Notes: generated by a model from the letters alone, not told the origin. A stretch of DNA of 64,000 bases from Proteobacteria bacterium ST_bin11 (GCA_002083615.1 MSXO01000014.1:135884-199883); one strand, 5' to 3'; shown: positions 44,744 to 54,750, counted from the first letter of the stretch. A program made the numbers and translations.

Positions 44744-46687
44744 TCAGGCTATTTGCAGATTTGCTCTACGTACGCAATTACGGCCGGCATGCTTGGCCGC
44801 ATACAGTGCCTGGTCGGCGCGCTCCAGCAGTTTTTCGATTGAGGCTTCATGGGGATTGCGTTCCGCCACCCCGATGCTAACCGTAAACGCCAAGCTGTCG
44901 GCTATACCGTCTGCCGGGACTTGCAAGTTGGCAATAGCCACCAGCAAACGCTCGGCCACATTGCCAGCTTCCTCGAGAGCGGTTTCCGGCAACAGTAAAA
45001 AAAACTCTTCGCCGCCAAAACGGGCAAAGATATCTGCAGGGCGCAAACTGCTTTCGATGGTTTTTGTCAGCGCTATCAACACATTGTCACCGGTCGCATG
45101 TCCGTACTTATCGTTGATAAGCTTAAAGTTATCGATGTCTATGGCAATCACAGCCAACACCCGACTATAACGCACGGCCCTATCAAACTCGTCGTGGGCG
45201 CAATCCATGAAGTAGCGGCGGTTATACGCGCCGGTGAGCGGATCGGTCGATGCGAGTTCCGCTAGCTTGCGATTGGCCTGTTGTAGCTCATGGGTACGTA
45301 ATTCGATGCGTCGCTCCAACTCGCGATTGGTATTTTCCAACTGCTGATGCGCGCTGTGTAAAGCGCTTTCAGCAGCCATTATCTCGGTAATATCGTGATG
45401 AATACCGACAAAATGACTGACATTGCCGGCTTCGTCGCGGACCGGATCCAGAGTCATTTGATTCCAAAAGGTGCCGCCCACCTTGGTGCGCGCTTTCACG
45501 ATGCTGCGCACCCGCTGCCGACTGGTAATAGCCGCACGGATTTTTCTCGTATCCTCGGCATCGCCGCTGTTATCCAATAAAAAGCTTGGGTTTTGACCTA
45601 TCACTTCGGCAAGCGGATAACCTGTTATTGTCGTAAACCCGCTATTGGCGTAGATAATAGGTTGATTTCCTTGGGCATCGGTAATCAAGATACCTTCCTG
45701 CAACGCATCGATTGCTCGCCCCAACACGCGAAGCTGCGCATTTTGCAACCGCAACTCCTGGAATAAAGCCGCCAGCGCCAGCGAAGAAAACGCCAGCGTC
45801 GCCAAATACTCCTGCAACCTAAGGACATGCTCGGCTTGCTGCAAGGTCTCGAATGGGCCATGCTGATTAAGGCCGTTGACGATGCTGATAACGGCTATTA
45901 AGAGATTCAACAACGCGGTCCCCAGGATATTAAATCGGCTTGCCGCCCAAATCGTCAGTGGCAACAACAGCATAGGACTAGCCGGCGAATGCTCGCTCAT
46001 CAAGTCGGGCTTGGCAAATATCCAAATGGCAATGACTGCCGTGATCGCGAATAGCGCGCAAGCCTCAATCCGCCGTTTTGCCCGAGGCATATGATTCCAG
46101 TTATCCTGAGGCGGCTGCAGACACTCCAACACGACCGGGGTCAGAATCAACAAGCCCAGGCTATCGCCAAACCACCAGATACGCCAATTATCCCAGTAAG
46201 CGGTGTGGTCGCTGGCAGAAAGTGCATACACCGCTGCGCCCATAAGCGCAGCGATGCCGCTCGCCACCACCAAGGCACAAAAACCAAATAATGCCACATG
46301 CCGCAAGCGCTCGAATTTAAACGGCAGGCCGGCGCTGAGCTTCAGTAGACTGGCTGCCAGCAAAACCTCGATGAGGTTGGCAAGAGCAAAGCCAACCGAT
46401 TGCTCCAAACTGAAGTTGGACAAATCGTTTGCGACTTCAACGAAAGGCAATGTCAACAGGAATACGGGCCAGCGCTGCTGATCCGTAACCAGCAATACCG
46501 CTAACATTACCGCGTTGGCAGGCCAGAAGATGGCAATACCTTCCGCCATGATCGAGGCTTTCATGCCCAACCATGCTGCCACGTAGTATGCCAAACCGCA
46601 CAGAATAGGCGCCAACCAGCGGCTATGCCTATGAAAGTAGGCCCAAGAAAGGGTTTGAACATCCTTGATAGCAAATTCCATAACCAT
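44744..46687 (-). CDS. MASE1-PAS-GGDEF diguanylate cyclase
   Basis: Makes cyclic di-GMP from two GTP. 647 residues. An N-terminal MASE1 membrane sensor (about 30-310, eight or so hydrophobic segments, GIAIFWPANAVMLAVLL), then a PAS/PAC pair (about 325-440, GNQPIIYANSGFTTITG), a short coiled coil (455-480) and a GGDEF domain (about 480-640). The active site is FGGEEF, and the inhibitory I-site RPAD lies 5 residues upstream, so it should be catalytic and feedback-controlled. Signal unknown. Single gene. Confidence 0.92.
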   Translation of the reverse strand: MVMEFAIKDVQTLSWAYFHRHSRWLAPILCGLAYYVAAWLGMKASIMAEGIAIFWPANAVMLAVLLVTDQQRWPVFLLTLPFVEVANDLSNFSLEQSVGFALANLIEVLLAASLLKLSAGLPFKFERLRHVALFGFCALVVASGIAALMGAAVYALSASDHTAYWDNWRIWWFGDSLGLLILTPVVLECLQPPQDNWNHMPRAKRRIEACALFAITAVIAIWIFAKPDLMSEHSPASPMLLLPLTIWAASRFNILGTALLNLLIAVISIVNGLNQHGPFETLQQAEHVLRLQEYLATLAFSSLALAALFQELRLQNAQLRVLGRAIDALQEGILITDAQGNQPIIYANSGFTTITGYPLAEVIGQNPSFLLDNSGDAEDTRKIRAAITSRQRVRSIVKARTKVGGTFWNQMTLDPVRDEAGNVSHFVGIHHDITEIMAAESALHSAHQQLENTNRELERRIELRTHELQQANRKLAELASTDPLTGAYNRRYFMDCAHDEFDRAVRYSRVLAVIAIDIDNFKLINDKYGHATGDNVLIALTKTIESSLRPADIFARFGGEEFFLLLPETALEEAGNVAERLLVAIANLQVPADGIADSLAFTVSIGVAERNPHEASIEKLLERADQALYAAKHAGRNCVRRANLQIA

Positions 46688-46701
46688 AAAGTGTCAGAGG
46701 T

Positions 46702-47193
46702 CTAAGGGTTTTCCCGCATTTGCAAAAGTTGCAGCAGGCAAAACAGCGTTGCCTGTTGCCGTATCGAATGCCTGTCGCCGCTAAATTGTTTTTTCCAGCA
46801 AACGCCGCTAGCGCCACGCATTTGCCAAGCGATAAACACCGTGCCGACCGGCTTTGCAGGCGTGCCGCCATCCGGTCCGGCTATGCCGGTGACAGCCAGT
46901 GCCCAATCCGCAAGGCTATGCGTCAACGCGCCGGCCACCATTTCCAAAGCAGCCTCCTCACTGACCGCTCCTACTCTCGCCAAAGTCTCCGGCTTAACAC
47001 CCAGCATGTCGATCTTGGCATCATTGCTGTATGTGACGAAACCTCGATCAAACCAGGCGGAACTGCCGGGCACATCGGTGATTGCCTTGGCGATGCCGCC
47101 GCCGGTGCAGGACTCCGCCAAAGCTAGGCGTAAATTAAGTGCGTTTAGACTAGCACCGAGCGCCTCTGCGAGTAAATAACTGGGATCGTGCAT
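46702..47193 (-). CDS. pncC: CinA-family nicotinamide-nucleotide amidase (PncC)
   Basis: Deamidates NMN to nicotinic acid mononucleotide in the pyridine nucleotide cycle. I take the ATG at 47193 (163 residues), the usual length, rather than the open frame extended to 47274. Signature blocks are LAESCTGGGIAKAITDVPGS, ITGIAGPDGGTPAKPVGTV and a Lys/Arg end. Cytoplasmic. The DUF502 gene ends the same transcript region; recA, often next to pncC, is not here. Confidence 0.88.
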   Translation of the reverse strand: MHDPSYLLAEALGASLNALNLRLALAESCTGGGIAKAITDVPGSSAWFDRGFVTYSNDAKIDMLGVKPETLARVGAVSEEAALEMVAGALTHSLADWALAVTGIAGPDGGTPAKPVGTVFIAWQMRGASGVCWKKQFSGDRHSIRQQATLFCLLQLLQMRENP

Positions 47194-47276
47194 GGCAGTC
47201 CAATTTCCTGAAACAGCATAAAGCCGAGAACCGATGATGTTGCAGGATAGGTCATCGCTGCAACCACCCCACACAA

Positions 47277-47855
47277 TTACTTTGGAAGCCTGGCGATTTC
47301 GGACACTTTCTCGAAGTCGGCGCCAACGCTGATGATAAAGCTGGTCACTTGCTCAATGCTCATATCCGATTTGACGATTTTTGATTCGTGCACAATCACC
47401 GCAAAACCCGAAGTAGGGTTAGGCGAAGTCGGCACAAACAAAACATAACGGTCTTCGGTTTTGTTGGTGACATAGGCAGGCACCCAAATACCTTCTTTGG
47501 GATATTCGATGTAAACCACTTCGCGCGGTTCTTGCAACTGATGACCAGCGATCATGTTCACCAGCTTTTTGGTGACGCGATAAATCGTACTTAACAGCGG
47601 GATCCGCTCGATCAGGTTTTCGAACATGGCGATGATGGAAAACCGGCCCATGCTAACCCGATGCCCCACGTAGGTAATGGTCGCAAAACTGGCGCCGAAC
47701 AACAGAAATGTCACCAGATAATTATCGGAATAACCGTAAACGAATTGAAACAAATCGGTTAGCCGGTCTTTTACGAACAGCACGATTTGCACAATGACCA
47801 TAATCGGAATAAACGCCAAAACGCCGATCAGGGTGTGATTAAGGATTTTCTTCAT
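47277..47855 (-). CDS. DUF502 membrane protein
   Basis: 192 residues. Two membrane segments near 8-30 (IGVLAFIPIMVIVQIVLFV) and 46-70, followed by a soluble domain with the DUF502 pattern (IPLLSTIYRVTKKL, YPKEGIWVPAYVTNK, FVPTSPNPTSGFAVIV). This family is widespread, and its function is unknown; it resembles plant LCV-type proteins. It precedes pncC in the minus direction with a gap of 83 bp. Confidence 0.88.
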   Translation of the reverse strand: MKKILNHTLIGVLAFIPIMVIVQIVLFVKDRLTDLFQFVYGYSDNYLVTFLLFGASFATITYVGHRVSMGRFSIIAMFENLIERIPLLSTIYRVTKKLVNMIAGHQLQEPREVVYIEYPKEGIWVPAYVTNKTEDRYVLFVPTSPNPTSGFAVIVHESKIVKSDMSIEQVTSFIISVGADFEKVSEIARLPK

Positions 47856-47966
47856 GATGCGCCTACCTTTTTAGTTATAGTTGTTAGGGAATTAGGTTTT
47901 ATCAGAGTTATGCCGGTTAAGGAAGTCTCGATTGAATCGATTTCGCCGAAATGATCATAGCCGGAC

Positions 47967-49058
47967 TCAGGGTAATAATTTATACAGGCCGCGCGTCGCA
48001 ATCGCCATAAGTGGAAGCAATATGCCGGTCACACACAGCAAGGCACTTAATGTGGCTTGACTGGCGCTGGCGTCCCAAATTGTCAGCGAACTATTCAAGG
48101 ATATATTGGACGGGGCCAAAAAGGGAAACATGGATACAGCCATGGTCAGGATTACCATCACCACTGTCACCGCGCTAGCCAACAAGGCCCAATAAGCGCG
48201 CTCTAAACGCGATAGCACCAACGCGGCTATGCCGCCAATAAAGGCCAATGCCGGCAAGGCCCATAAAGTCGGTTCGTGCTCGTAATTATCCAGCCACAAA
48301 CCGTCGCCGCGCTTCACGAATTTGGTCAAGGGGTTGGAAACCCCATTCGGCATAATATCGGTAGTGACATGATAACCCTCCAGATGGGTAATCCAGCCGC
48401 CCGCCAGTGCATACAACACCAAAAAAACCAAGCCGCTGGACATTGCCAAGCTTTTACTGCGCTGATAAACCGCGTCTTGGGTATGCGTTTGCAAATACAG
48501 GGCGCCATACATCATCAATAGCGCGACGCTAGTTACGCCGACCAGCGATGCAAACGGACTGAATAACCCGGAAAAACTCCCCAGAAAAGCGATGTGCATG
48601 TCACTGGCTAAATGAAACGGCACACCTTTCAAGAGATTGCCTGCCATCACGCCCAGCAATGCAGCCGGCAGCATGCCGCTAATGAATAAGGCTTTATCCC
48701 ATTTTTTCAGCCAGTCCTCGCGAGTCACGCTAGCCCTGAAATACCAAGCCAAAGGCCGCACGAATAGGGATAACACCGTCAACAACAGCAAAGAGTGAAA
48801 ACTGGCAAATGTCGCCGCATAGACTGTCGGCCAACCGGCAAACAACACGCCAAGGATCGCCAATAGCCAAACCTGATTGCCGGCGCTGGTTGGCGCTAGC
48901 CTGGCAACGAGCCAAGCACGCTGCGGCTCGTTGGCATTCATAAAGGGTAACAGGATACTGACGCCAATTTCGATGCCGCTACTGAGCACAAAACCGATCA
49001 CAAACAATCCCAACACGCCCCAACAGACCAAGCGCAGCATTTCATAATCAAGCAACAT
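47967..49058 (-). CDS. CydB-like subunit of a divergent cytochrome bd complex
   Basis: 363 residues from the ATG at 49058. Eight to nine membrane segments align with E. coli CydB over the whole length (recalled sequence): LLDYEMLRLVCWGVLGLFVI, GNQVWLLAILGVLFAGWPTV, VFLVLYALAGGWIT. But two acidic residues thought to carry protons are lost: the DGFDMG motif is SGIEIG, and WDGNQVW is SAGNQVW. It overlaps the cydA-like gene by 11 bp. Together they should form a membrane quinol-linked oxidoreductase, but with changed chemistry; see the partner. Confidence 0.85.
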   Translation of the reverse strand: MLLDYEMLRLVCWGVLGLFVIGFVLSSGIEIGVSILLPFMNANEPQRAWLVARLAPTSAGNQVWLLAILGVLFAGWPTVYAATFASFHSLLLLTVLSLFVRPLAWYFRASVTREDWLKKWDKALFISGMLPAALLGVMAGNLLKGVPFHLASDMHIAFLGSFSGLFSPFASLVGVTSVALLMMYGALYLQTHTQDAVYQRSKSLAMSSGLVFLVLYALAGGWITHLEGYHVTTDIMPNGVSNPLTKFVKRGDGLWLDNYEHEPTLWALPALAFIGGIAALVLSRLERAYWALLASAVTVVMVILTMAVSMFPFLAPSNISLNSSLTIWDASASQATLSALLCVTGILLPLMAIATRGLYKLLP

Positions 49059-50454
49059 AACTTGGCTCCCGGTTAATCGGCAACGCGTCGGCACTGCCCT
49101 GCTCGATAATTTTTAGAGTTAACATCACAGCCAACGCCAACAGCCCGGCATACGCCAAACCGTAAACCATTAGGCTGACGGTTATATCGGGGACAGTCAG
49201 CGTGGAAACACCTTGCCAAGTGGGCAGCACATCGGCGACCAGCCAAGGCTGCCGGCCGAATTCCGAGATAAACCAGCCGCTGGCGCTCGCTAGCCACGGC
49301 AAGGGTAGAGCATAAAGACTGACTTTAAATAGCCAGTTCGGTCGCCAACCGAGGAGATTGGCAGCATTCGTCGTTAAGAACAGCAGCGCCAGCAAGCAGC
49401 CGGTCGCAATCATTATTCTATAGCCCCAATACAAGGGCGCAGTAGCCGGTAAACTGGCTTGCAGGGTTTGTTCTATCTGCACCGGACTGGCATCGGTTAC
49501 GCTCTCTCGCCAACGCTTCAGCAATAAGGCATAAGCCAAATCGACTTTGGCGGCGGCAAACCCTGCCAACAATTCCGGCTGTTTTTTATCGTCACGTAAC
49601 TCTTGCAGCAGGGCATAAGCTTTTATCCCGTTAACGATACGCTGACGATTCTGCTCCAGCGCCGCATCAATGGACAGGCCGTTAATTGCCGCCAGCTTGT
49701 TATGCTGCATCACACCAGGCCCATAAACGCTGGTATCGCCTATGGCCATGGTCGCGATTAGGGTGACTAAACCAAAAGCGGCCGCTATGCGATAACAACG
49801 CTGAGCCAAATCGGTTTCACGCTGCATCAGCAAATAGTAAGCACTAATAGCCAAAACAAAGCCAGCAGCAAGCACGTAACTGGCCAATAGACTATGCACA
49901 AACTTCGCCCACGCCAGCGAATTAGTCAGCACCGCCGACAAATCGATCAACTCCAAACGCAGGGTTTGGACATTTAATTCCGCGCCCGTAGGATTTTGCA
50001 TCCAGCCGCTGGCGATTAAAAAGCCGAACAAACTCAGGTGACAGCCGATAGCGATTAGCCAAGTCGCGCAAAGATGCGCCCCCTTCCCTAAGCGCTGCCA
50101 GCCAAATAAAAACCAACCCAAGCCATTGGCAGCTATAAACAAACCAGCCACACCCAACAGCAACGGCATTGCAAATACATCACCGGCATAATGTGAAAAA
50201 TACGACCAATTGGCCCCGAATTGACAGAGCATAGCCAGAGAAACCGCGATGCTGAGTCCAAAACAGATTGAAAACAGTTTGCCCCAAAACTGGGTAGCTG
50301 TTTGATAAAAAAGCTGTCCGCTAACCACAAACCAGGACTCAAAGCCCGCTAATAATAGCGACAAGCCCACCGTCAGCGGCACGAATAAAAAATATTGCAC
50401 CGCATGCAGCGCAAACTGCGCCCGCGATAACTCAACAACCGTCTCTGAAATCAT
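49048..50454 (-). CDS. CydA-like subunit lacking key haem and quinol residues
   Basis: 469 residues from the ATG at 50454 (GAGG 6 nt upstream). The fold is that of CydA: ARQ-type FALHAVQYFLFVPLTVG, WAKFVHSLLASYVL (haem b558 His kept), YWGYRIM (Met kept), FGRQPW kept. Compared with recalled E. coli CydA, His19 is Tyr21, Glu99 and Glu107 are replaced by small residues (PLLLGVAGLFIAANG), Lys252 is kept but Glu257 is Asn (NKLAAIN), and about 60 residues of the Q-loop are gone. It is thus a paralogue that may not reduce oxygen normally. No cydX is seen. Regulation by FNR is possible but no site was found. Confidence 0.85.
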   Translation of the reverse strand: MISETVVELSRAQFALHAVQYFLFVPLTVGLSLLLAGFESWFVVSGQLFYQTATQFWGKLFSICFGLSIAVSLAMLCQFGANWSYFSHYAGDVFAMPLLLGVAGLFIAANGLGWFLFGWQRLGKGAHLCATWLIAIGCHLSLFGFLIASGWMQNPTGAELNVQTLRLELIDLSAVLTNSLAWAKFVHSLLASYVLAAGFVLAISAYYLLMQRETDLAQRCYRIAAAFGLVTLIATMAIGDTSVYGPGVMQHNKLAAINGLSIDAALEQNRQRIVNGIKAYALLQELRDDKKQPELLAGFAAAKVDLAYALLLKRWRESVTDASPVQIEQTLQASLPATAPLYWGYRIMIATGCLLALLFLTTNAANLLGWRPNWLFKVSLYALPLPWLASASGWFISEFGRQPWLVADVLPTWQGVSTLTVPDITVSLMVYGLAYAGLLALAVMLTLKIIEQGSADALPINREPSYVA

Positions 50455-50616
50455 CCCCACCCTCGGTCAAGCTAGAAAATGCGGGCAATTATAGAGTTAT
50501 CCGCTTGTTTGTCTGCGATTTTCTCTAGCGATTCGGCTTAAAAACGCCCGGAAAAACTGGAGAATGCAGACTACTGATATACACTTTTTAGCTTACCCGT
50601 GCACAGAGCAAACCTC

Positions 50617-52758
50617 ATGCTTCTTACTTCACGTAGCATCTTTGGACTAAAAGTCGTCGGCATAGCTGTGCTCTACGCCTTGTTAGCCAAACTCGTATTG
50701 GCGTTTTTTTCCAACAACGGCAATGTCACACTGGTTTGGTTTCCTGCTGGCGTGGGGATTACAACTTTTCTGTTGGGCGGCAAGCGCTATTGGCCAGGCG
50801 TTTTCATTGGTGCTTTCCTGGCAGGGATGTTGGTCGGCGACTCTTGGCTCATATCGGCGTGCATCGCTACCGGCAATACGCTGGAATCCTGGCTTGGTGC
50901 CTGGCTACTGCTCGGCAACCCAGGATTTTCGTTATCGCTTAGGCGTCCCCGCGATTTTGCCTGGCTGACATTGACCGGCTTTGTCGCCGCCTGCTTCAGC
51001 GCACTGATCGGCCCGATGAGCTTGCTTTTAAGCGAGTATCTGTCGGCAGCTGCACTGCTACCGAGCATGCTGCACTGGTGGATGGCCGATGTGTTGGGAA
51101 TTGCCCTAGTCACGCCTCTGATTCTGATCTGGCGAAACTGGCCGAAAGACTGGTTCGCCCGTCGGCGTCTGTTCGAAACCCTGGCATTTCTCGGGCTCAG
51201 TTTTCTGAGCGGTCAAGCTGCTTTTCTAAGCTGGTTTCCTGACTTGTTCAATGGGTATGGCCAAACCTATTGGGCCTTCCTGTTCGTGGTTTGGGCGGCG
51301 GTCAGATTCGGTCGTCACGGTGTATTGCTACTGATAGCAATGACGGCCATTCAATCCCTTTGGGGCTTACTGCATCGGTCCGGCACACTCGCGACCGGCG
51401 ATCTGCACAATGGCCTGTTAAATATCTGGTTTTATCTATTCATCCTAGCTAGTGTGGGCATACCGTTAGCCCTGACCTTATTCCATCAACAACAAACCAA
51501 TCAGGCTTTACAACAGAGCGAAGCCCGTTTGAATTTTGCGTTGGACACGATAGATACCGGTGCGTGGGACCTGGATTTACAAGACTATTCGGTACACCGC
51601 ACCCAGAGACACGATCAAATATTCGGCTACAGCCATCTGCTACCGCAATGGACGTACCACACTTTTCTCGGCCATGTTTTAGCGGAGCATCGGGAGATGG
51701 TCAATAGCGGCTTCCACCAAGCCCGGGCCACTGGCGAGAATTGGGATTTCGAATGCCGTATTCGCCGAATCGACGGCGAAATCCGCTGGATTCGCGGCTC
51801 TGGCTGTCATCAGCACGGTAATAGTCCGCGCATGACCGGCATTCTGCAAGACATCACGGCATACAAATTGGCTGAAGAAGATAGGCAACTCGGCCTGCTG
51901 TTTTACCAGCATTGTGGCGAAGCGATGATGATTACCGAAGCGGACGCCACCATTGTCTCAATCAATCCCGCATTCAGCCGGATAACCGGCTATTCCGCCG
52001 AGGATGTCATCGGCAAGAACGCTCGCATTCTGGGTGCAGGCCGGCATGATGACAGTTTTTTCACCAGCATGTGGCAGACCATCAACAGCACCGGGCAGTG
52101 GCAAGGCGAGATTTGGAATCGCCGAAAAAACGGCGAACTGTATGTCGAGCAGCTCAGTATCAACACCATTTTCGACCGTAGCGGTATACCACTGAAGCGC
52201 ATTGGCCTGTTTTTCGACATCACCCAGCGCAAGCTCGATGAAGAGCAACTCTGGAAAAAAGCGAATTTCGACCCGCTCACGGGTATTGGCAACCGGCACC
52301 TGTTTTGCGACAGACTAACGCAAGATATTAAAAAAGCGCAGCGCGGGAGATGGTTTTTGGCATTGCTGGTGGTGGATATCGAGCAGTTAAAAGAAATCAA
52401 TGAGCGCTTCGGTTATGCCAAAGGCGATAAGGTCTTGCAGGAGGCCGCGCAACGACTACTGGCCAACGTGAGAGAGACGGATCTCGTGGCACGAATGGAC
52501 GGGGCGGAATTTGCGATTATTCTCACCGACCTGGAAAGAATCGACAGCGTGGAGCGCATCGCTAAATTGATTCTCCAAGAACTCGCCGAACCGTTTACGC
52601 TGGAAGGCGACAGCATCGAACTCCATTGCCGCATCGGTATCGCCATCTGCCCAAATGATGCCGACCATACCGAAGCACTGAAGCAAGCGGCCATGGACGC
52701 CGCCAAACAAGCCGAGGCGCAAAGCTACCAATTCGCTACCCCACCCACGATGCTCTAG
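50617..52758 (+). CDS. MASE1-PAS-PAS protein with degenerate GGDEF
   Basis: 713 residues from the ATG at 50617; a GTG at 50599 is the alternative. MASE1 sensor (about 10-295, GNVTLVWFPAGVGI, GGKRYWPGVFIGAFLAG), then two PAS/PAC domains (about 300-420 and 425-545), then a GGDEF domain (about 555-700). The active-site motif is DGAEF instead of GGDEF, so cyclase activity is unlikely. The I-site RETD, 5 residues upstream, is intact. It is therefore a candidate c-di-GMP receptor, signalling through the membrane. Divergent from cydA-like, 162 bp away. Confidence 0.9.
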   Translation: MLLTSRSIFGLKVVGIAVLYALLAKLVLAFFSNNGNVTLVWFPAGVGITTFLLGGKRYWPGVFIGAFLAGMLVGDSWLISACIATGNTLESWLGAWLLLGNPGFSLSLRRPRDFAWLTLTGFVAACFSALIGPMSLLLSEYLSAAALLPSMLHWWMADVLGIALVTPLILIWRNWPKDWFARRRLFETLAFLGLSFLSGQAAFLSWFPDLFNGYGQTYWAFLFVVWAAVRFGRHGVLLLIAMTAIQSLWGLLHRSGTLATGDLHNGLLNIWFYLFILASVGIPLALTLFHQQQTNQALQQSEARLNFALDTIDTGAWDLDLQDYSVHRTQRHDQIFGYSHLLPQWTYHTFLGHVLAEHREMVNSGFHQARATGENWDFECRIRRIDGEIRWIRGSGCHQHGNSPRMTGILQDITAYKLAEEDRQLGLLFYQHCGEAMMITEADATIVSINPAFSRITGYSAEDVIGKNARILGAGRHDDSFFTSMWQTINSTGQWQGEIWNRRKNGELYVEQLSINTIFDRSGIPLKRIGLFFDITQRKLDEEQLWKKANFDPLTGIGNRHLFCDRLTQDIKKAQRGRWFLALLVVDIEQLKEINERFGYAKGDKVLQEAAQRLLANVRETDLVARMDGAEFAIILTDLERIDSVERIAKLILQELAEPFTLEGDSIELHCRIGIAICPNDADHTEALKQAAMDAAKQAEAQSYQFATPPTML

Positions 52759-52776
52759 CAAAGAACTAACCGTACC

Positions 52777-54051
52777 TCAGCACACCCGTTGCCGCGGGAA
52801 CAGGCAACGAAACTTACTGCCTTTACCCAGCTGGCTTTCGATTTCGAGCTTGGCATCGTGCCTAACCAATACGTGTTTGACTATTGCCAAGCCCAAACCG
52901 GTCCCGGGGACTTGTTGGTTCCGCTTCACTTCAGCGCGGTAGAAGCGCTCGGTAACCCTGGGAATATCAACACTGGCTATGCCGTCTCCAAAATCTTCCA
53001 CTTCAAAGCACACACCGCCATCTGGCTTGGCGCGCCAACTCACTTTAACTGGCGAACTGGGCTGCGAGTATTTCATGGCATTGACCAACAGATTGCTGAA
53101 GGCGCTGCGCAATTCTTCCATGTCGCCACGCACATTGGCCTGACTTTCCACAACCAGTTCGACCCGGCGTTCGTCTCGCTCCAACAGATCGCTTTCCTGA
53201 CAAACCTGCCCGAGCAACTCTGGGATATTGACACATTCAAATCTCTTGATTTTGCTTTCCAGACGCGCCAACAACAGTAAATCGTCTATCAAAAACTGCA
53301 TGCGCTCAGTTTGCGCCGCCATGTGTTGAAAAGACCGGGTATAAGGACTATTGCCCTGATCCATTTCCTGCAGTGTTTCCAAATAGCCGCGCAGTACGGT
53401 GATGGGCGTACGCAATTCGTGGGAAACATTAGCAACGAAATCGGTACGCATGCGCTCGATATTCTTCAGATGCGTGACGTCTTGGGCCATTAACAAGCGC
53501 AAACCCACTCCGTAAGGGACAATACCGATTTGCAAAAACATGTTTTCGTTAACCGGGGAAGGAATACAGATCTTGTTGCGGTAGTCCTGTTCTTTCAGAT
53601 ATTGAACAAACACTGGATGACGCACCAGATTGGGAATACGCTGGCCATTGTCGGACCTTTTCAGTCCGAGAAAATCGTGGGCGACTTTATTGCTCCACTC
53701 TATCTCGCCATATGCGCCCAACACCACAATTGCATCGGGTAAGGCACTGGTGGATTTACGAAAGCTATCCAGCATCTTGCCGAGTTTTTTCTTACGGCGC
53801 TTTTGACTTTTGCGAATTTTATATAGGTGATAGTAGATGTCTCCCCAGATACCTTTGAAATCCGGTCGTTCGCCAATTCCACCTTGACTGAGCCAGCGCT
53901 CCAGCTTATCAACGCTGATGGTCTGCCGGATATACAGAAATAGCGTAATCGCCAACAAAAAATAACTTAAATGCCCGACAAAAAAACCCAGCAGCAAAGC
54001 CGGTATCAGTAAAGCCAAAGCAATATTTATTTCCCGCTGCCAACGCTGCAT
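52777..54051 (-). CDS. phoR: Phosphate-regulon sensor kinase PhoR
   Basis: Histidine kinase of the phosphate response. 424 residues from the ATG at 54051; TTG at 54057 is possible. Two N-terminal membrane segments (INIALALLIPALLLGFFVGH, SYFLLAITLFLYIRQ), no large periplasmic domain, a basic linker, a PAS domain (about 95-195), the H box VSHELRTPITVLRG, the N box LLVNAMKYS, and GTGLGLAIVKHV. This layout is typical of PhoR. It starts 6 bp after phoB. It probably works with PstSCAB-PhoU, not seen here. Confidence 0.92.
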   Translation of the reverse strand: MQRWQREINIALALLIPALLLGFFVGHLSYFLLAITLFLYIRQTISVDKLERWLSQGGIGERPDFKGIWGDIYYHLYKIRKSQKRRKKKLGKMLDSFRKSTSALPDAIVVLGAYGEIEWSNKVAHDFLGLKRSDNGQRIPNLVRHPVFVQYLKEQDYRNKICIPSPVNENMFLQIGIVPYGVGLRLLMAQDVTHLKNIERMRTDFVANVSHELRTPITVLRGYLETLQEMDQGNSPYTRSFQHMAAQTERMQFLIDDLLLLARLESKIKRFECVNIPELLGQVCQESDLLERDERRVELVVESQANVRGDMEELRSAFSNLLVNAMKYSQPSSPVKVSWRAKPDGGVCFEVEDFGDGIASVDIPRVTERFYRAEVKRNQQVPGTGLGLAIVKHVLVRHDAKLEIESQLGKGSKFRCLFPRQRVC

Positions 54052-54057
54052 GAACAA

Positions 54058-54750
54058 TTAATGCGCCATTGAAAACCGGTAACCGAATCCGCGTACCGTC
54101 TGGATCAGTTCCTCGCGACCGTATTCGGCCAGGATTTTACGCAGGCGACGAATATGTACATCGACAGTACGCTCTTCGATATATACGCTGCGCCCCCAGA
54201 CCTGATCAAGCAGATGGGTACGACTGTAGACTTTATCGGGGTTGGTCATAAAAAACTGCATCAATCTAAACTCGGTAGGGCTGACGTCCAGACTCCGTCC
54301 GGCAATGGTCAGTTTGTGCTGTTCGGCATCCAAGGTCATGTCGCCAACGCTAAGCAGGCCTGATTCCGACATCTTGCCGCTACGACGCATCACGGCTTTG
54401 ATGCGGGCGATCAATTCCTTGGGCGAAAAAGGCTTGGTCATATAGTCGTCGGCACCGATTTCCAAACCGCGAATCTTGTCCTCTTCCTCGCCGCGCGCGG
54501 TCAGCAAAATAATCGGCAATTCCTTGTAACCCGGCTCGTTTTTTAAGCGTCTCGCCAGTTCCACACCGCTAATCCCCGGCAGCATCCAATCTAGGATAAT
54601 CAAATCTACCATGTTATCTGCGAGACTCTCTCTCGCCTGCTCGGCACTACTAACGGCAATCACAGTGAGATTGGCCTGTTCCAACACCATGACCAGCATT
54701 TCCCTGATAGCTTCTTCGTCTTCGACGACCAGGATTTTCAAGTTCGACAT
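54058..54750 (-). CDS. phoB: Phosphate-regulon response regulator PhoB
   Basis: 230 residues, OmpR/PhoB type. Receiver domain with the phospho-acceptor Asp in IILDWMLPGISGVELARR, Thr in LLTARGEEEDK and Lys in DYMTKPFSPKEL. The C-terminal winged helix has VDVHIRRLRKIL. It binds Pho boxes and should control phoD in this window, upstream of which a half-matching site is found. Cytoplasmic. Operon with phoR. Confidence 0.94.
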   Translation of the reverse strand: MSNLKILVVEDEEAIREMLVMVLEQANLTVIAVSSAEQARESLADNMVDLIILDWMLPGISGVELARRLKNEPGYKELPIILLTARGEEEDKIRGLEIGADDYMTKPFSPKELIARIKAVMRRSGKMSESGLLSVGDMTLDAEQHKLTIAGRSLDVSPTEFRLMQFFMTNPDKVYSRTHLLDQVWGRSVYIEERTVDVHIRRLRKILAEYGREELIQTVRGFGYRFSMAH

